Below are positions 1-9,267 of a stretch of 64,000 bases of DNA, piece by piece. The position numbers and the translations under genes were made by a program. The notes beneath the pieces were generated by a model, which saw only the letters and a list, made by a program, of their open reading frames with translations, made no database searches and was not told the origin of the DNA. How positions within the stretch are numbered: position 1 is the stretch's first letter; every line of letters begins with the position of its first letter. This DNA is from CAVPJW01 sp963705525 (GTDB lineage Bacteria; Acidobacteriota; Vicinamibacteria; Vicinamibacterales; CAVPJW01): the NCBI GenBank assembly GCA_963705525.1, contig CAVPJW010000002.1, positions 868,001 through 932,000 of the forward strand, given 5' to 3'.

Positions 1-1486
1 TGCCGTATCCGTTGCGCACCATCACCGGCAGGTCGTTGACCATCGTCATCTCGACGGGCAGAAGGCGAAGCAGGCCCCGCTGGGGATGCACCCAGGGGCG
101 AGCCGATGAGACGAACGGGTTGATCAGGATCTGCGACGTGAACAGGGCCCCCCCGAACCAGGCGATGAAGGCAGGCCACAGCGACCCGAGCGGCGGCGTC
201 AGGAACAGCAGCAGCGGATAGAGGCTCAGAAAATACCGGTTGCCAGGCGGCCCTCCTCCTCCAGCCCACGTAAACGGCAGCGAGACCAGCAGGCCGCCCG
301 CCGTGATCGCCACGATCGCCAGAATCAGAAAATGCCAGGCTCGAAAGGCCGGCAGATTCAGGAGACACAACACGATGGCGACGACTCCAGGGAAGTAGTA
401 CGGCACGAGCCCGGCGTGACGACCGATCGCGAAGTAGACGATGTTGTCGCGCAGGCGCTTCCAGATGACGTTCTCGAGCAGCTCTTCCTCCAGTACTTCA
501 TCGGTGGCGGACTCGATGCCGCGGTTCTCGAAAGTGGCATCCGGCGTCTGAAACGGAAACCCGCCGTAGAACGTCTTCCGATCGCCTCCCTGGTAGTTGA
601 TTTCCCCGCTGATCAGGATGTTCGCGCCGAACGAGGCAACCACGACGAGTGCAAAGAGTGCGCTCGCGCCAACGACATGGCTCCACGACCTTCGCCAGAG
701 GTATAGCCCCACGATCGGCAGGGCCAGGGGAGCGTTGAGAAGTTTGGAGTACGTGGCCAGGCCGAGCAGCACAAGAGCGACGACGTCGGACCATGGTGAT
801 CGAAGAAACCGACTGAGCCGCCCTGTGGCGGGTGCGGCGACTTCCTTATAGAGCCACAGGAAGTAGGCATAGAAGACGAGCGCGAAGTTGAAGATCTCAG
901 GCGTCAGCCAGACGGCATAGATGGGCGCGATCGACGCACCCAGGAAGCCGAGCGAATAGGGCGCTGCGAAGACGGCCGGCGCTCGCGCGGCGACAAATGC
1001 ATACCCACAGAAGAACACGCCGGCGATGAGCAGTGCGTGGAAAAACAGAAGGCCATTCAGTCCAGCGAGCCGGACGAGTGGCGCTGCACAGAGCGGATAG
1101 AGGAAGGCTTTCCCAAAGTACAATCGGTCGTCGCGGGCGAGCGCCGTCGTGTTTGTGCGGATGAATGGCCAGCCGCTGGTCAGCGATGCGCTGAACGACT
1201 TCCCGCGTTTGAGGAAGATTCCCTCGGGACCGCGGCCGTAGACCGCCCAGAAGCGCTGCAGGTCTTTCTTCTCGAAGGCGAAGTCGCGATCGTAGGCGGC
1301 GCTCAGGGCCATGGTGACGTAGGTGGCTTCGTCGCCCTTGATGCCGAAGCCCGATGGCATGAGCGGAAACGAGAGCGCGGCACAAGAGCCCACAATCAGG
1401 AGAATGAGCCCTGTCACGCGTCCTGCGTCGAGGAGGCTCCGCCTCGCGGGCCTGGCCTGATCGAAAGAGTGTGGCGCTCGATTCAA
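1..1486 (-). CDS. Partial GT-C-like polytopic membrane protein (3' end outside window)
   Basis: The reading frame stays open from about 1486 to the window edge on the minus strand, so at least 495 codons are present and the C-terminus is missing. The product is strongly hydrophobic with many membrane segments. Near the N-terminus, after the first membrane helix, it carries an acidic motif, GDEATYVTMALS (about residues 51-62). Acidic pairs in the first periplasmic loop are typical of dolichyl-phosphate-mannose/GT39-type GT-C glycosyltransferases. The frame has TTG at 1486, GTG at 1504 and GTG at 1417 as possible starts; no strong ribosome site decides between them. It is divergent from the GT4 gene that begins at 1581. 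Assignment as a glycosyltransferase is inferred from topology and the motif; the specific sugar donor is unknown. Confidence 0.6.
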   Translation of the reverse strand, partial: MNRAPHSFDQARPARRSLLDAGRVTGLILLIVGSCAALSFPLMPSGFGIKGDEATYVTMALSAAYDRDFAFEKKDLQRFWAVYGRGPEGIFLKRGKSFSASLTSGWPFIRTNTTALARDDRLYFGKAFLYPLCAAPLVRLAGLNGLLFFHALLIAGVFFCGYAFVAARAPAVFAAPYSLGFLGASIAPIYAVWLTPEIFNFALVFYAYFLWLYKEVAAPATGRLSRFLRSPWSDVVALVLLGLATYSKLLNAPLALPIVGLYLWRRSWSHVVGASALFALVVVASFGANILISGEINYQGGDRKTFYGGFPFQTPDATFENRGIESATDEVLEEELLENVIWKRLRDNIVYFAIGRHAGLVPYYFPGVVAIVLCLLNLPAFRAWHFLILAIVAITAGGLLVSLPFTWAGGGGPPGNRYFLSLYPLLLFLTPPLGSLWPAFIAWFGGALFTSQILINPFVSSARPWVHPQRGLLRLLPVEMTMVNDLPVMVRNGYG

Positions 1487-1507
1487 TGATGTGGGCGAAA
1501 GCACGAA

Positions 1508-1518
1508 TATATAATATT
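1508..1518. promoter_or_regulatory. A+T-rich divergent promoter candidate
   Basis: An 11-bp run of only A and T stands out in this GC-rich intergenic gap. It reads as a perfect -10 hexamer TATAAT on the plus strand (1510-1515) and as TATATT on the minus strand. It lies between the two divergent genes. No convincing -35 was found on either side. Confidence 0.4.
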
Positions 1519-1580
1519 GGCCCGGGCGACACCTCGTATTTCTGCCCCGCTCATGCCCTTATTGTCGGATTACCTGACAC

Positions 1581-2793
1581 GTGCCTGATCGAGACATCGA
1601 TCGAGTGCTCGTCATCGCACCGACTCCCTTCTTTGGTGATCGCGGTTGCCACGTCAGGATCTTCGAAGAAGCCCGCACGCTCGCGCGTTCCGGCGTTCAA
1701 ACCGAGATCGTAACCTACCCAACCGGCAACGATGTGCCCGGCGTCACGATTCATCGATCGGTGCGCCTGCCCTGGATCGAAGCGCGTGAGCTCGGGCCGG
1801 GCTATGCGCGTCCTTTTCTCGACGTGGGTGTGCTCGTCGCCGCCGCCCGCCGGGCAAAGGCCTTCAAGCCTCAGATCGTTCATGCGCACCTGCACGAAGG
1901 GATTGCCATTGCCACGGCCATTCGCCAGCTGTTTGGCATTCCGTTCATCGCCGATCTCCAGGGTGGTCTGACCGCCGAGCTCATCGACCATGAGTTCATT
2001 TCGCCAGAGAGCCTTGTCACCCGGCATGTCGAGCGCGTCGAGCGCTGGCTGATCAGGCGGCCAGATGCACTGGTCGCCAGTTCCGCGGCTGGCGCAGCCT
2101 GGCTGGTCGCGCACGGGGCCTCGTCTGGGCGGGTGGAGTCGCTGCCGGACGGCGTGGATCTCGATCGATTTCATCCGGGCCCCCCTCCCGAGGGTTTGCG
2201 AAACTCCCTTGGACTCGACGGTAAGCAGGTCGTCGTGTTTCTGGGGGTGTTGACCGAGTATCAGGGCGTCGACGCGCTGCTGACATCGGTGCCCTCCGTC
2301 GTGCGCGAGGTTCCCAACGCGCATTTCTTGATCATGGGCTACCCCAACGAGGCCGAGTATCGCGCGAAAGTGCGGGACCTCCGCCTCGAAAGCAGCGTGA
2401 CGCTCACCGGCCGCATTCCATACGAGCAGGCGCGCGACTACCTCGCGCTCGGATCGGTTGCCGTGTCGGCAAAGCAGTCGCTGACCGAGGCCAACGGAAA
2501 GCTGGTCAATTACATGGCGTGCGGCTTGCCGATTGTGGCGACAGACACACCGGTCAATCGGGAGATCCTGGGAATCTTCGGGGCGCTATGCGCCGATTGG
2601 GGACACGGAAGCATTCGCGAACGCGATCTCAGCCCTGCTCCGCGACCCGGCGCGCCGCAAGGAGGTCGGCGAAGCCATGCGCCTCCGCGCTGACACGGAA
2701 TTCTCATGGCCGGCGCTCACGAAGAGACTCATCGACCTGTATCGACGAGTCGTGGCAACCAGTTCTCGTCCCGCCTATGCGACGCAATCTTGA
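1581..2793 (+). CDS. GT4-family glycosyltransferase, interrupted by a +1 frameshift
   Basis: The N-terminal part (GTG start at 1581) reads as a GT-B fold glycosyltransferase of family GT4. It has an N-terminal glycine/arginine loop (FGDRGCHVRI), a PDGVDLDRF motif in mid-protein, and the donor-site element LTEANGKLVNYMACG that corresponds to the family's E-x7-E region. At about 2573 the frame breaks after NREILG; the next frame continues as GRYAPIGDTEAF and runs to a stop at 2791-2793. Removing one A of GGAATC restores a 403-residue protein of normal family length. The total span is 3n+1, as expected for one inserted base. The 3' end overlaps the start of the GlpD gene by 17 nt, so the two are probably co-transcribed. 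The break is more likely a sequence error than a real mutation, but that is not proven. Confidence 0.8.
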
Positions 2794-4450
2794 CGACCTG
2801 CGGAATCGCACGTTCGACCTGGTCATCGTCGGAGGCGGGATCTCAGGCGCGTGCATGGCGCACGATGCGGCGCTCAGAGGTCTGTCCGTCGCGCTCGTCG
2901 AACAGAACGACTTCGCATCGGCCACGTCTTCCGCATCGTCAAAGCTCATTCACGGAGGCATTCGATATCTACAGCAGATACAACTGTCCAAGGTGCGCGA
3001 GTCCGCGGAGGAGAGTGCGACCTTTCAGAAAATCGCGCCTCACCTCGCGCGATTCGTGCCCTTCCTGATCCCGACAGACACGAGTCTCGCTCGCGGACGA
3101 GCCGTTCTTGCCTCCGGCCTGCGGTTGTACAGGCTGCTCTCGATCGGATTGGCCGATCGTGTGACCGATCCAGCAAAGAGACCGCCGCCTCCCCATTACT
3201 ACACGCGCGATCAGGTCACGGCGATGGTGCCGCTCCTGGCCGACGACCAGAAGCTGACCGGTGCCTATGCTCTCTTCGAGTCGCACATGCACGACTCGGA
3301 GCGCACCGTCGTGGCATTCCTTCAGGCCGCGGTTCAGCACGGCGCCGCAGTCGCTAATTACGTGCGGGTGGATTCGCTCCTGACGGGACAGAGGGGGGTC
3401 GAGGGCGTTCAAGTAAAAGACGAGTTGAGCGGTGCCGCGTTTTCAATACGTGGACGCATCGTCGCCAATGTCGCCGGCCCGTGGCTCATGGAGCTGAACA
3501 GGAGCCTCGGCATTGCCAACCTTCACCGAAACGTGCATCGCTTCTCGAAAGGCGTTCACATCGTCACGCGCGAGCTCGAGCCCCGCTTTGCGCTCGCTCT
3601 CAGTACCGGGCACAAGGCGCAGGCGGTGATTGACCGCGGCGGACGCCACATCTTCGTCATTCCCTGGCGTGGGCACTCGTTGATCGGCACGACGAATGTT
3701 CCCTTCGACGGGCACGTGAATCGCGTGACCGTGAGTGAAGCGGACGTTGCCGGTTTGCTCGCCGACGTCAATCACGCCCTGCCCCACGCGGCGCTCGCCC
3801 GTTCGGATGTCAGGTACGCGTTCGCAGGGTTGTATCCGCTGACCGATGACGTCATCAGGCCTGACGTGTATCAGGGAACCGGGACCTATCAGATCGTGGA
3901 CCACTTCGCGAAAGGTCAGTCGGAGGGCATCATCTCCGTGCTCGGCGCGAAGTACACCACGGCACGCCGACTTGCCCAGCTGTCGGTCGATCTCGTCGAA
4001 CGGAAGCTCAGGCGCCCGGTCACGCCGTGCCGAACCGACACCGAACCGGTCGCAGGTGGTGACATCGCGGACTTGGAGAGGTTTGTCTCGGAGGCGCGCG
4101 ACCGCTATTCAACAGAACTCGACGGCGCGACCGTCGACCACCTCGTGGCCGGTTACGGCACGTCGTTAACGGCCCTGTTAGGTGCGGCCCGACACGATAC
4201 GCGAGCGCTGGCGCGCCTCAGCCCGCATCGCGAAGCGATCGAAGCCGAAGTGTCCTATGCCGTCTCTGATGAAATGGCCCTGCACCTCGACGATGTGGTG
4301 TTCCGCCGAACGGGCCTGGGTACGATCGGGCACCCGGGAACGCCCTGCCTGGAGCGATGCGCGGCGGTCATGGCGGGGCCCTTGGGATGGACGACGGCTC
4401 AAGTCGTTCAGGAGGTGGAACGGGTCGAGAGACGCTTCCACATTTCGTGA
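2777..4450 (+). CDS. glpD: FAD-dependent glycerol-3-phosphate dehydrogenase
   Basis: The 557-residue product oxidises sn-glycerol-3-phosphate to dihydroxyacetone phosphate and passes electrons to the quinone pool at the inner membrane. The dinucleotide-binding GGGISG is at residues 19-24. It is followed by the GlpD/GlpA block ASSKLIHGGIRYLQ, the RPDVYQGTGTYQIVDH segment and a late GAKYTTARRLA element. The C-terminal helical domain of the DAO_C type ends near HLDDVVFRRTGLGT. The start ATG at 2777 is chosen because it gives the family N-terminus; the frame is open further upstream but overlaps the GT4 gene. Its position directly after a glycosyltransferase is odd and may reflect simple operon packing. 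Length and motifs are normal for GlpD. Confidence 0.92.
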   Translation: MRRNLDDLRNRTFDLVIVGGGISGACMAHDAALRGLSVALVEQNDFASATSSASSKLIHGGIRYLQQIQLSKVRESAEESATFQKIAPHLARFVPFLIPTDTSLARGRAVLASGLRLYRLLSIGLADRVTDPAKRPPPPHYYTRDQVTAMVPLLADDQKLTGAYALFESHMHDSERTVVAFLQAAVQHGAAVANYVRVDSLLTGQRGVEGVQVKDELSGAAFSIRGRIVANVAGPWLMELNRSLGIANLHRNVHRFSKGVHIVTRELEPRFALALSTGHKAQAVIDRGGRHIFVIPWRGHSLIGTTNVPFDGHVNRVTVSEADVAGLLADVNHALPHAALARSDVRYAFAGLYPLTDDVIRPDVYQGTGTYQIVDHFAKGQSEGIISVLGAKYTTARRLAQLSVDLVERKLRRPVTPCRTDTEPVAGGDIADLERFVSEARDRYSTELDGATVDHLVAGYGTSLTALLGAARHDTRALARLSPHREAIEAEVSYAVSDEMALHLDDVVFRRTGLGTIGHPGTPCLERCAAVMAGPLGWTTAQVVQEVERVERRFHIS

Positions 4451-4453
4451 TGG

Positions 4454-4459
4454 TATACT
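4454..4459 (+). promoter_or_regulatory. -10 candidate for the SGNH lipoprotein gene
   Basis: TATACT lies just after the glpD stop codon and 44 nt upstream of the lipoprotein ATG. No good -35 was recognised, and its 5' neighbourhood is coding sequence. Confidence 0.35.
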
Positions 4460-4502
4460 TGCGGATTTGTGGCCTCTTGCCAGGCCGTTCCACAGTAGGT
4501 CA

Positions 4503-5471
4503 ATGACGACACAGCGAAGCGCTCTCATAGTCCTGTTCGCCGGCTTCATCTTGTCCGGGTGCAGTTCATCGCCAACGAGTCCCTCCACCGACCAGCCGAC
4601 GGGCCCGCAACCGGTTCTGACGCTGGCATGCCCGGCTGAAGTCACGACCGAGTCGCTCGATGGGGATCCGGTCGCGACACCATTCAATCTGAAGGTCGAG
4701 CCTCCGATATCAGGCGTCGGCATCAACTGCTCGCCGGAATCGGGCTCCGAATTCCCTATTGGCACAACGCCGGTAAGCTGCACGACGTCGGATGTCAAAC
4801 AAACGGCCACGTGCCAGTTCACGGTTCACGTCAAGTCGCCGCCTAAACTGACGCGCACGCGCATCGTCGCCTTCGGGGACAGCATCACGGACGGGTTTCT
4901 TGGCATCGGACCCGATCTGGCTATCCAGGGCGCGTCGTTTTCCTACCCTTTTCGCCTGCAGCTGCTCCTCGATGACCGGTATCAGACCCAGAACGTCTCG
5001 GTGAGCAACCGAGGCCTCGGCGGCGAGACCGCAGCTCAAGGCCGACAGCGGCTGCCGGGGGTCCTCGGCGCTGAGAATCCCGATCTCCTGCTGCTGCTCG
5101 AAGGCATCAATAACATTCGAAACGACGGCGCCGGAGTGGTGATCAGCAGCCTGCGGTCCGACATCGAGCTGGCGCAGGCGCGGGGTGTGAGCGTCATCAT
5201 CGCGACATTGACGCCTATCGGTAACACCCGGGAGAACAACCATCCGGGCACACGGGATCAAATCAACGCTGTGAACGACGGCATCTTCCGCATTGCGAAG
5301 GAAACAGGCATAGACCCCCCAGTCGACCTGTACACGGCGTTCCTCGCCGACCGGGACTACATCGGCGAAGACGGGCTCCATCCTTCAGAAGCCGGTTATC
5401 AGCTGATGGCCGACTTGTTCTTCAAGGAAATCCGGGCTCGGTTCGAAGCCGTTCAAACGGTCAAGCCCTGA
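4503..5471 (+). CDS. Lipoprotein with HYR-like domain and SGNH/GDSL hydrolase domain
   Basis: The 322-residue protein begins with a short lipoprotein signal ending in the lipobox LSGC (residues 17-20), so it should be membrane-anchored after export. Residues of about 35-110 contain paired cysteines and a GTTPVSCTTSD stretch resembling an HYR domain. The hydrolase domain follows: block I is AFGDSITDG with the nucleophile Ser at 127, an asparagine block NNIRND comes in the middle, and the catalytic D-x-x-H is in DGLHPSEAGY near the C-terminus. Family members are esterases or lipases acting on acyl esters, often on cell-surface glycans. The substrate here cannot be told. The ATG at 4503 fits the signal peptide; the frame is open upstream but would run through glpD. 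Confidence 0.85.
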   Translation: MTTQRSALIVLFAGFILSGCSSSPTSPSTDQPTGPQPVLTLACPAEVTTESLDGDPVATPFNLKVEPPISGVGINCSPESGSEFPIGTTPVSCTTSDVKQTATCQFTVHVKSPPKLTRTRIVAFGDSITDGFLGIGPDLAIQGASFSYPFRLQLLLDDRYQTQNVSVSNRGLGGETAAQGRQRLPGVLGAENPDLLLLLEGINNIRNDGAGVVISSLRSDIELAQARGVSVIIATLTPIGNTRENNHPGTRDQINAVNDGIFRIAKETGIDPPVDLYTAFLADRDYIGEDGLHPSEAGYQLMADLFFKEIRARFEAVQTVKP

Positions 5472-5523
5472 GGAGTCTCGACTGGCGGCCAGGAGCGCCG
5501 ACGGGTCCGGCTCGCTGGACGCT

Positions 5524-6990
5524 TCATCTGGTCAGGGTATAGTCCCTTGCCCCGACGATGGGCGCTTGCACATCGTCGGTCTTTGCAGGAGCCTGATTCG
5601 CGGGAAGGTCAGCCTCATTGTTGTTGAGGGGCACGACCGCCTCGAAGGTTGTGCCGTTGGTGTCGCTCCTCAGGACGGATAGCGTTCCGCCATGGGCCTG
5701 CGCAATCCAGCGCGCGATGGGCAGGCCGAGCCCCGCGCCGCTGCCGGGGCCGCGGGCCGCGTCGAGCTTCAAGAACCGTTCGAACACCCGTTCGTGATCG
5801 CCGGCGGGAATGCCCTCTCCGTTGTCCGTGACTTGAATTCTTGCTAACGCTTGATCCAGCACGACCGACACGGCGACTTGTCCGCCGTCATCAGAGTGTC
5901 GCAACGCGTTTTCGAGCAGATTGATCACCATCTGACGAAGCAATCCCTCGTCGCCGCGCATTTCGACTTCCGACGGACAGGTCAGCGTCAATCTCACACG
6001 CCGCGGCTCAGCGAGCACCCCGATGCCTCTCACGCATTCGTCGATGAGTTCGTCGAGATAGAACTGTCCCGCGACGAGCGGCCGACGGCCGGCATCGACT
6101 CGCGCCAGAAGAAACATGTCGTCGACCATACGGCCGAGTCGGGCTGTCTGCTCGCTGACGATCCGAAGCGCATCGCGATACTCGGCCTCGGTGCGCGGCT
6201 CGCGCGCGAGCGTGACTTCGGCGGCGCTCCGGACCACCGAGACCGGTGTGCGCAGCTCGTGAGACGCATCGGCCATGAACGCCCGCTGCCGTAGGAGCAT
6301 GGCGTTCAGTCGGTCCAGAAGCGAGTTGAAGGCGCGTCCCAGCGCCCGGAGTTCGTCGCGGGACTGCGATATGGTGAGGCGCCGAGCCGAATCGGACGCG
6401 GTGATGTCGGCGGCTTCTTGAGCCATCACCTGGAGGGGCCGGAGCGCTCGGGCGGCCATCAGAACGCCTCCGAGCGCGGCGAGCACGACGCCGCACGCAC
6501 CCGCGATCAACAGCGCACGACGCAGCACGCCGAGGTCCCGCGCCAGCTCGCCGAGCGGCGCAGAAACAACAATAACGAAGGGGCCCTTCGGGTGTTCAAC
6601 CTGTCGCACATAAAAGAGCCCCTCGCCCTGCCGGGTTGGCGTCTTCAGCATGCCGCCGTCGATCGACCTGAAGAGCGCTTCTTCGCTCACAGGCTCCAGA
6701 CTCTGCCAGCGCACTCCAACGGGCCGTTGCTTCGCGTCGAAGATGGCCACGCCGCGGCCTGGAAGGCGGATGCCCTCGAGGAGCTCCGCGACGGCATCTT
6801 GGGGCTTGAGCCGCTCGCCAAGCTCTTCACGCAGGACGCCTTCGACCGCAATGGATTCACGGCGCAGCTCCGCATCGAGAGCCGCCCGGGCGAGGCGAGG
6901 TTCTTCGTAGAGCAGTACACCGCTGAACGCCAGGAGCGTCACCGACAGAATGAGCGTGTACCAGACGGTCAGGCGGAGACGCAGCGTCAC
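5524..6990 (-). CDS. Two-component sensor histidine kinase (HAMP-HisKA-HATPase)
   Basis: A 488-residue inner-membrane sensor kinase. Membrane helix 1 is at about residues 8-27 and helix 2 at 158-180, enclosing a periplasmic sensor domain of about 130 residues. A HAMP linker follows, then the phosphoacceptor block ASHELRTPVSVV with His244. The ATPase domain shows the N box (NLLENALRHS), the G1 box DNGEGIP and the G2 box GAGLGLPIA. The start ATG overlaps the stop of the response regulator by 4 nt, so the pair is translationally coupled and forms one signalling unit. The signal is unknown; organisation is like heavy-metal (CusS) and EnvZ-type kinases, but the window gives no target gene. Confidence 0.92.
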   Translation of the reverse strand: MTLRLRLTVWYTLILSVTLLAFSGVLLYEEPRLARAALDAELRRESIAVEGVLREELGERLKPQDAVAELLEGIRLPGRGVAIFDAKQRPVGVRWQSLEPVSEEALFRSIDGGMLKTPTRQGEGLFYVRQVEHPKGPFVIVVSAPLGELARDLGVLRRALLIAGACGVVLAALGGVLMAARALRPLQVMAQEAADITASDSARRLTISQSRDELRALGRAFNSLLDRLNAMLLRQRAFMADASHELRTPVSVVRSAAEVTLAREPRTEAEYRDALRIVSEQTARLGRMVDDMFLLARVDAGRRPLVAGQFYLDELIDECVRGIGVLAEPRRVRLTLTCPSEVEMRGDEGLLRQMVINLLENALRHSDDGGQVAVSVVLDQALARIQVTDNGEGIPAGDHERVFERFLKLDAARGPGSGAGLGLPIARWIAQAHGGTLSVLRSDTNGTTFEAVVPLNNNEADLPANQAPAKTDDVQAPIVGARDYTLTR

Positions 6991-7673
6991 GGCGGGGTAT
7001 TCCAGGAGACGAGAACATATCCCTCACCCCGTCTCGTCTGAATGATGGGCCTGGTGGTGGAGTCGCCGAGCTTCTTGCGAAGACGCTGAATGTACACGTC
7101 GATCACATTTGTGAACGGATCATAGGTCTCATCCCAGACATGCTCCGCGATGTCCGCTCTCCCCACAACCTCTCCGGTTCGTCGCGCGAGATACTCGAGC
7201 AGACCATACTCGCGTCCCGTGAGAGACACCGCGCGGCCCGCGTATCGGACACGGTGGGTTCGAGTCTCGAGTTCAAGATCGCCGATCCGCAGGACTTCCG
7301 GAAGAATCGGCCGTGACCCGCGGCGGATGATGGCCCGCAGCCTGGCCAAAAGCTCGCCGAATGCAAACGGCTTTGTCAGATAGTCGTCGGCCCCGTGATC
7401 GAGGCCCTCGATACGCGCTTCCACGCTGTCGCGGGCCGTCAACATCAGGATGGGGGTGGTCGCGCCGCTGGCCCGCAGCTGTCTGCAGACGGTCAACCCG
7501 TCCTGCACCGGCAGCATCACGTCCAGAATGATGGCGTCGTAGTCGGTGACGAATGCCTGGTGGCTCGCCGTCTCGCCGTCGGTGGCGACGTCGACCGCAA
7601 AGGCCTGCTCGCGCAGTCCCTTGGCGATCATCCGGGCGGCATCGGGTTCGTCTTCAACCAGCAGAATACGCAT
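6987..7673 (-). CDS. OmpR/PhoB-family response regulator
   Basis: The 228-residue regulator has a receiver domain with the acidic pocket E8/D9, the phospho-acceptor Asp51 in ILDVMLP, a conserved Thr in LMLTARD and a Lys in YLTKPFAF. A winged-helix DNA-binding domain follows, with the typical SLTGREYGLLEYLA and RLRKKLG elements. It is the partner of the downstream histidine kinase, with which it overlaps by 4 nt. Phosphorylation by that kinase should change its DNA binding; the regulon cannot be read from this window. It lies 13 nt after the sulfatase-like gene and may be on the same transcript. Confidence 0.93.
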   Translation of the reverse strand: MRILLVEDEPDAARMIAKGLREQAFAVDVATDGETASHQAFVTDYDAIILDVMLPVQDGLTVCRQLRASGATTPILMLTARDSVEARIEGLDHGADDYLTKPFAFGELLARLRAIIRRGSRPILPEVLRIGDLELETRTHRVRYAGRAVSLTGREYGLLEYLARRTGEVVGRADIAEHVWDETYDPFTNVIDVYIQRLRKKLGDSTTRPIIQTRRGEGYVLVSWNTPP

Positions 7674-7686
7674 TGGACTTCCTGCA

Positions 7687-9125
7687 TCAACGAATATACC
7701 CGAGAGACCGTAAGTTGGCCCGAGCGTCTTCGCTCAAGTCTTCGTACCTCTTGGCTCCGCTGTCCACGAGCTCCTGGTGCAAGGCGCGACGCCGTTGCAA
7801 CACCTCGATCAGCGTGCCGGCTGCGATCTCGCGCGTTGGGAAGACGTCGCGGAGCTCGCCCGGATCGGCGGCAATGTCGAACATTTGCGTCTCCGGCCCC
7901 GGATAGACGGGACGCTTGACTGCCTGCAGGATCACCTTGATATCGCGCCGCCGCACACCCCAGTAATCGTTGCTTGCGAAGAAGAGATACGCATGAGGCG
8001 AGGTCGTCGATTTTGGATCAGATCTCGACGAGTGATTGTCCCGCGAGCGGCGAATCCCTCATCCGCGGTTTCGCAACACCCACCCAGTCGAGAATCGTCG
8101 GCGCCACATCAATCAGCTGGACCGGCGCGGCCACGCGCGCCCGCGACAACGTGCCCTGGCTGAAACATGATCAGCGGTACGCGCAGTGTGGCTTCGGTCA
8201 GCTTCGGCCCGTGCATGAAATAGCAGCCCGCCTCGCCCAGGTTCTCACCGTGGTCGGCGGTGACGACTACCAGCGTGTCGTCACGGCCAGGTTGCTTGGC
8301 GAGGAAATCAAGGACGCGACCGATCTCCGCGTCCGCAAACGCCACCTCTCCATCATAGTTGGCGACATACGGAGCGAGACGCGGCTCGCTTTCGACGAAC
8401 GCGTCATCGCCCGGCGGATATGGCGACCGCGGCACAAGGACACGCGGATCAAAGTATTGATCCGTCAGAAATGGGCGGGCGTAGTCAACGGGCGGTGCGT
8501 ATGGGCCATGTGGGTTCACGTAGTGAAGCCACACAAAGAACGGCCGTCCCTGAAGGTTGCCGATTCTCTCGATGCCCGTCTCGGTGATGAGATGCGTCTT
8601 GTCGATTTCGCTGGTGCTCTCCTGCCACGTTTCCCGAAAGGTGTCGAACCCCTGCGCATAGCCGTGCTCCCGCGAGAGGTTGGCGTTGTCCACCGCGGCG
8701 GCAGTAGCGTATCCGCGCGCCCGGAGCGATTCCGCCAACGTGACGGCGGATGCGTCGATGCGCCACGCATGGAGATCGATGGGAAACGCTCCCGTATGCA
8801 GCGCCGTCAGACTCGGTCCCGTGCGTGGATACGTGGCGTATGCGGCGGTGAACACCAGTCCATCGGCGGCCAGCCGATCGATGTGTGGACTCGTGCGGCG
8901 CCCGTAGCCGTACGCTCCCAGATGATCGGCTCGCAGCGTGTCGATCGTGATCAGGAGGACACTGACGGGGCGCGTGCTGCGCGGTCCGAACGCCTCGCCT
9001 TCGCTCTGTGCCCGAGGCGGCGAGCCGACGCTCCAGCAGGCGGCGACGACGAGCGCCCCGAGAAGAAGCGCCGGCGACAGGAGTGGGCTGCGGCGCTCCA
9101 TGAACGATGTCTTCTGGTCTGCCAT
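7687..9125 (-). CDS. Sulfatase/alkaline-phosphatase-fold enzyme, interrupted by two +1 frameshifts
   Basis: The frame from ATG 9125 encodes a signal-anchor followed by the metal-site motif TIDTLRADHLGAYGY, then the nucleophile region TYPRTGPSLTALHTG and the second metal site ADHGENLGE. It breaks at the CCC run 8154-8156. The next frame continues as TLSRARVAAPVQLIDVAPT and breaks near 8020-8026, after which a third frame gives SPHAYLFFASNDYWG and continues to the stop at 7687. Deleting two single bases yields one 478-residue protein; the span is 3n+2, as expected. The family cleaves sulfate or phosphate esters outside the cytoplasm. A Thr stands where true sulfatases have the formylglycine Cys, which points to phospho-transfer or phosphodiesterase chemistry. 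The breaks may be sequencing errors. Confidence 0.75.
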
Positions 9126-9267
9126 GCGCTGGTGTGCGACTCCTCAGTTCCGTGCGGAGACCATATCGAACAGACATCTTTATCTGGGACAGATAAACAC
9201 ACGATGACAGGGGGATGCGCAATTGTCCCCGGCGCTCGCAGCGACGGGATCACAGGTTGTCAGAACG

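Noticed and set aside
897..1532. Minus-strand frame beginning MSPGPILYIRAFAHI
   Set aside because: It is in a different frame from the membrane protein. Its Arg/Leu-rich sequence has no membrane helices or motifs, while the overlapping frame shows a clear polytopic protein.
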